From Microcoleus sp. FACHB-61 (GTDB lineage Bacteria > Cyanobacteriota > Cyanobacteriia > Cyanobacteriales > Microcoleaceae), in contig JACJNY010000044.1 of assembly GCA_014695295.1 (NCBI GenBank), positions 18,184 through 82,183 of the forward strand: a stretch of 64,000 nucleotides of DNA, in the 5' to 3' direction. The notes beneath the pieces were generated by a model, which searched no databases, was not told where the DNA came from, and was given only the letters and a program-made list of their open reading frames with translations. The position numbers and the translations under genes were made by a program. How positions within the stretch are numbered: the stretch's first letter is position 1; each line of letters begins with the position of its first letter. Positions 63,434 through 64,000 of the stretch are shown here, piece by piece.

Positions 63434-64000
63434 ATGCGGGACATGGGCGATCGTAAAACAGCACTATTGGCTCTAACACTGCTTGTCCCTGCTGCTAGTA
63501 TTGGAATAATAGCAGGCTTGTATATTGCCCCGGGAATCTGGGGACAAACACTCTCAGTCTTGTGTCAACTTTGGTTGCTGGTTTTTCCGATCGCCTGGTC
63601 TGTTTTTGTCGAGCGCAAAAAGCTCAGTTTATCCCTGCCCAAGCGTCAAGAATTGCTGGCTGGAGCTATTTGGGGAATATTCATGTTTGCGGTGATTGTG
63701 GGTATCTATAGCTTTTTGGGCCAGCAGTGGATCGATCCTGTAGTTGCTAAAGAAAAATCGTACCAATTAGGTATTAGCAGCGCTAATATTTACTTAATTG
63801 TTGAAGCATATTTTGTGCTAGTTAACTCGCTGATTGAAGAATTTACTTGGCGGTGGTTTGTCTGCAACAAGTGCCAGATTCTTATACCCCACATTCCGCA
63901 CCCCCAACTGGCACATACACGCAGTGAGGGGGTAAAAGTGAATCGTCAGAGACCAAGCGCGAGTAAAAATACTCAATTATTTCGGTCGCGAATGCGTTAA
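63434..64000 (+). pseudogene. CPBP intramembrane protease, apparently interrupted
   Basis: The first ~150 residues have three or four membrane helices (LALTLLVPAASIGIIAGLYI; LCQLWLLVFPIAWSVFV; LLAGAIWGIFMFAVIVGIYSFL) and the first catalytic motif of CPBP (Abi) glutamic proteases, EEFTWR near residue 138. After VCNKCQIL the frame changes character (IPHIPHPQLAHTRSEG...RSRMR) and stops at the window edge without the expected later HxxxN/HxxxD motifs. The break at about 63885 is followed by sequence resembling the end of an inserted element, for example GTGCCAG...CTGGCAC at about 63872-63914. The gene is probably split. Confidence 0.6.

Overview
The window is chromosomal DNA from a filamentous, non-heterocystous-type cyanobacterium, most likely of the Microcoleus/Oscillatoria/Kamptonema group. 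This is inferred from four things: very frequent HIP1 octamers (GCGATCGC) in genes and spacers, heptanucleotide short tandem repeats in many intergenic gaps, typically cyanobacterial genes (FtsH3-like protease, small RRM protein, DevBCA exporter, multi-PAS hybrid kinases, CobU, AarF/ABC1 kinases), and many decayed genes and dispersed palindromic repeats. I saw no rRNA, tRNA, CRISPR array or intact transposase.

Layout. 1-13 kb: a P-loop ATPase cut by the left edge, an M48-type membrane protein that has lost two zinc ligands, an RRM RNA-binding protein with a long leader, a TerB-like protein, then a patch of small and decaying genes (CHAT remnant, toxin-antitoxin pair, aspartic protease with an in-frame TGA), followed by an ABC1/UbiB kinase. 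13-18 kb: cobU, two family-2 glycosyltransferases, a CDF metal transporter and a WcaF-like acetyltransferase. 18-25.5 kb: a two-gene phosphorelay operon whose 1991-residue sensor carries 12 PAS domains, five of them in an exact 375-bp tandem array. 25.5-40 kb: a MITE-like element, an MscS channel with a cyclic-nucleotide-binding domain, an Rpn-type protein, a TetR regulator divergent from devBCA with two palindromic operators, an unusual integrase-domain/lysozyme fusion, a GT4 enzyme, a YihY protein, an unknown membrane protein and a CNNM-type protein without CBS domains.

40.3-54.2 kb: a minus-strand six-gene cluster devoted to glycan synthesis. In transcription order it encodes a small DUF4254-like protein, a sugar C-methyltransferase, a glycosyltransferase-methyltransferase fusion, an SDR epimerase/dehydratase, a 2248-residue protein joining four glycosyltransferase modules (GT9-, GT2-, GT4- and HMW1C/OGT-like GT41), and a TPR-GT61 protein. 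Because the GT41 module belongs to a family that glycosylates proteins in the cytosol, the cluster is a candidate for building and attaching a methylated oligosaccharide to protein. It is the most novel-looking system here.

55-64 kb: ftsH, a short gene broken by TGG-to-TGA, eda, an L,D-transpeptidase, an intact DUF1963 gene and its truncated relative next to a foldback element, a SnoaL-like protein, an Hsp70-like protein, and a CPBP protease gene that appears interrupted near the right edge.
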